A program made the translations under genes and the position numbers. From Clostridiales bacterium (GTDB lineage Bacteria > Bacillota > Clostridia > Saccharofermentanales > Saccharofermentanaceae), in the NCBI GenBank assembly GCA_017428155.1, contig JAFRRJ010000053.1, positions 62,001 to 126,000 of the forward strand: a DNA stretch of 64,000 bases, given 5' to 3'. Under the pieces are notes generated by a model. That model was not told the origin of the DNA. It did not search any database and saw only the letters and a program-made list of their open reading frames with translations. Each line of letters starts with the position of its first letter. The stretch's first letter is position 1. Positions 62,318 to 64,000 of this stretch are shown piece by piece.

Positions 62318-62348
62318 CTATGAAGTTTAAAAGAGCCTTTTATATTTA

Positions 62349-62376
62349 TTGCCAAGCGGTTTCAAATTGGTAAAAT
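62349..62376 (+). promoter_or_regulatory. Probable promoter of the VOC-domain gene
   Basis: -35 TTGCCA (62349-62354), 16 nt, -10 TAAAAT (62371-62376), about 33 nt before the gene and only 12 bp from the proposed right end of the element. Confidence 0.55.
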
Positions 62377-62409
62377 AGACTTGATCTGTTAATCCTTCAG
62401 GAGTTTTTT

Positions 62410-63252
62410 ATGCTTAACAAAGAATACCCGCTTCATGATATGAATCTTGTTTTCGACATGATCGAAAAGTCGATCGCCAAAGGCGGAACGCATGACAAGG
62501 CCGAAGAAGAAATGAACCTCCTGATGCATTTATACGCAGGACTCCCGGCTGAGGCAGTCGAGCAGGGCATGATGTTCATTCACGGGAGAGGTTCTGAAGT
62601 TCCTTCAACATCCGATATCAATCCGCTGCACATAAGGCTCATGAACCTTCTCGAATATCTCGAAAAGATCGAATACCTGGCCGAGATTCCGAAGACCATG
62701 ACAGGCGAAGAGATAACGAGGAGATCCGAGATGATGAACTCTCTTGATGAACACGAGGAACTCTTCGGCACACCGCTTCTCGGATATCAGTTCAACATGG
62801 GCAACGCCGCCCCCGTCGAAGCCAAAGGAGGCGAAGAAGATAACGGCGGGAGGCTCCTTCTCATGAACAGCCAGGCAGCGGTTTTCGCGTGCGAAGACAT
62901 ATATAAGACAGCACTTTTCTACGAGGACAAGCTCGGCTTCAGGGCAGCACACCTTGACGACGAGGCAATGCCCCACATAAAGCTTACACGTGACAACATC
63001 GCTATCGTTCTGGTTAAGGGCGAAGGCGCTGTCACGAAGCCCGCAAGAGAGTTCGGCATAAAGTACGATATGTATATCTACTGCTCAGAGCCTTTCCTGC
63101 TCCAGAACGAAGTCGCCGGCAACGGCATAAAGATCGTCGAAGAACTGCCGGAAGCAAAGGCTGCCCGGGGCATGACCACCAACCGCCAGTTCGTTTTCGA
63201 GGACATCGACGGAAGGCACATCTGCGTCTCGCAGTATATTGAAAGCAATTGA
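62410..63252 (+). CDS. VOC-domain protein with a unique N-terminus
   Basis: 280 residues. The C-terminal half (about 150-278) has the glyoxalase/dioxygenase (VOC) pattern: QAAVFACEDIYKTALFYEDKLGFRAAHL and RQFVFEDIDGRHICVSQY. The N-terminal part (1-145) is helical, without an identified family. The role (metalloenzyme, resistance or binding protein) is not clear. The SD AGGAG lies 6 nt before the ATG. It stands alone next to the insertion element. Confidence 0.75.
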   Translation: MLNKEYPLHDMNLVFDMIEKSIAKGGTHDKAEEEMNLLMHLYAGLPAEAVEQGMMFIHGRGSEVPSTSDINPLHIRLMNLLEYLEKIEYLAEIPKTMTGEEITRRSEMMNSLDEHEELFGTPLLGYQFNMGNAAPVEAKGGEEDNGGRLLLMNSQAAVFACEDIYKTALFYEDKLGFRAAHLDDEAMPHIKLTRDNIAIVLVKGEGAVTKPAREFGIKYDMYIYCSEPFLLQNEVAGNGIKIVEELPEAKAARGMTTNRQFVFEDIDGRHICVSQYIESN

Positions 63253-63260
63253 CAAATCAA

Positions 63261-63290
63261 AAGGCCTGCCACAGTTAAGTGACAGGCCTT
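63261..63290. terminator. Bidirectional terminator
   Basis: AAGGCCTG...CAGGCCTT (8 bp plus CAC/GTG inside) between two convergent genes, followed by CTTT on the plus strand and preceded by an A-rich run for the minus strand. Confidence 0.85.
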
Positions 63291-63310
63291 CTTTATGGGG
63301 TTTATTGCTG

Positions 63311-64000
63311 TTAGATCTTGTGGAATCCTACATCGCCGGATGAGCAGTGGATCTCCATGTCATTAGTACCATTACCATTAATGTAATCCTTGCCGTCCTT
63401 TGTGAAAGGAAGTTCGTAGTTGAATTCTCCGCTGGAGACCTTTACGTGAACCGTAATATCTGAATCTTCAGGAATGCTTACGTCGATTCCGCCGGATGAG
63501 CAGTTGATCCTGGAAGTTGCGGGAGCCTTGCTGAGACTGATCGTGGAATGACCGCTTGAAGACTTTGTATAAAGGTTCTTAGCTTCGACAGCATCAAGAA
63601 CGAGCGGACCGGAACTTACCTCAATAGAAAGATCATCAACTGTTCCCATTTCAGCCTTTACTCCGCCTGAAGAAGAATGGATCTTAGCATGGCCTACGTT
63701 ACCTGTCTGGTATACTTCGACCTTGCCTGAAGAAGAATCAATATCGAAAGTATTGCAGTCGCCTTCCTGCGTAAGCACGAGATTTCCTGAAGAAAGCTTT
63801 ACCTTAATGGAATCGGCATTTCCTGTCTGAACAAGATCTACATTACCTGACGAAGACTTATGTTCAATGGCCTTGGCAGAGCAGGCAATCTTGGTATTGC
63901 CGGATGAAGAGTGGGATTTCAGTGAATCAGTCGTAAAGCTGTCCAGGAGGACGTTTCCTGAAGAAACGTTGATGATGAATTCATCAAGGTTCTGAGCAGA
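63311..64000 (-). CDS. DUF4097-type beta-repeat protein, 5' end cut
   Basis: The frame is open from the window's right edge to the stop at 63311, 230 residues of the C-terminus. It consists of repeated beta-strand units marked by SSG (KLSSGNLVL, IDSSSGKVEV, IHSSSGGVKAE, and so on) about every 20 residues, as in DUF4097 beta-helix proteins. Function unknown, usually membrane-anchored or secreted; the N-terminus is not in the window. Confidence 0.85.
   Translation of the reverse strand, partial: SAQNLDEFIINVSSGNVLLDSFTTDSLKSHSSSGNTKIACSAKAIEHKSSSGNVDLVQTGNADSIKVKLSSGNLVLTQEGDCNTFDIDSSSGKVEVYQTGNVGHAKIHSSSGGVKAEMGTVDDLSIEVSSGPLVLDAVEAKNLYTKSSSGHSTISLSKAPATSRINCSSGGIDVSIPEDSDITVHVKVSSGEFNYELPFTKDGKDYINGNGTNDMEIHCSSGDVGFHKI

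Larger units (their letters stand above)
59809..62337 (-). mobile_element. IS1595-type element with a tnpB passenger
   Basis: The segment contains, on the minus strand, an IS1595-family transposase gene then a tnpB-family gene. It is bracketed by GGCTCTTTAA (59809-59818) and its inverted counterpart TTAAAAGAGCC (62327-62337), the imperfect terminal repeats I propose. No 8-bp target duplication (ATCATACC left, TTTTATAT right) is evident, so the boundaries are tentative. Confidence 0.6.

Noticed and set aside
59801..62345. Target-site duplication of the mobile element
   Set aside because: The flanking 8-mers ATCATACC and TTTTATAT do not match, so no duplication could be claimed.

Overview
The window reads as a chromosomal stretch from a Gram-positive bacterium of the Firmicutes/Clostridia type. 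The supporting signs are a CIRCE/HrcA-controlled heat-shock operon, an L27 precursor with the cleavable N-terminus next to its Prp protease, a SepF/YggS division cluster, a FabT-like MarR regulator beside an acyl carrier protein, a GAACNNNNGTTC-type SOS box at uvrB, and regular Shine-Dalgarno (AGGAGG-type) sites. G+C looks moderate. The several one-component c-di-GMP sensors with LacI-like domains suggest an anaerobic, polysaccharide-associated Clostridia lineage; this placement is an inference, and no rRNA gene is present to settle it.

Layout. 1-7951 (minus): hisS (cut by the window edge), then the stress operon hrcA-grpE-clpP-dnaK-dnaJ-prmA, transcribed from one promoter over a CIRCE operator. 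clpP sits inside the operon, which is unusual. 8144-14926: a HAD phosphatase, two poorly known proteins (one nuclease-like), a 62-bp tandem repeat, glnA with a long leader hairpin, a LarA-family racemase and a PAP2 phosphatase. 14912-21171 (minus): two large cytoplasmic GGDEF proteins with LacI-type ligand-binding domains. The second also carries an N-terminal glycoside hydrolase family 16 fold whose two catalytic glutamates are replaced, followed by a CBM-like domain; a DUF47/PhoU-like gene precedes it. 21282-34452 (minus): sepF, yggS, a membrane-anchored HlyD-like protein, a PLP enzyme, a lipid kinase, ACP and its MarR regulator, a CPBP protease, mutS2, pfkA and a YdcF-like membrane protein.

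34453-44838: a large lipoprotein (minus) diverges from a plus-strand operon made of a response regulator, one ABC ATPase, five permease subunits (four of them tandem paralogues with a 94-bp identical junction sequence) and a histidine kinase. This resembles a self-regulated antimicrobial-peptide or lantibiotic response transporter with an expanded permease set. 44822-53525 (minus): uvrB-dnaE-sir2 behind an SOS box, preceded by fruK, an AlkD-like glycosylase and a small PAP2-like protein. 53655-59708 (minus): obgE, rpmA, prp and rplU with their own promoter, an unrecognised membrane protein, murC and ybaK.

59809-62337: a mobile element with an IS1595-type DDE transposase followed at 18 nt by a TnpB-family RuvC nuclease gene. 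Its promoter lies between two inverted 15-bp SOS-like boxes that share a 14-nt core with the uvrB SOS box. The window ends with a VOC-domain protein and the 3' part of a DUF4097 repeat protein.

Most promising leads: the catalytically dead GH16 / LacI-sensor / GGDEF protein, the IS1595-TnpB operon with its SOS-like promoter, and the tandem ABC permease array.
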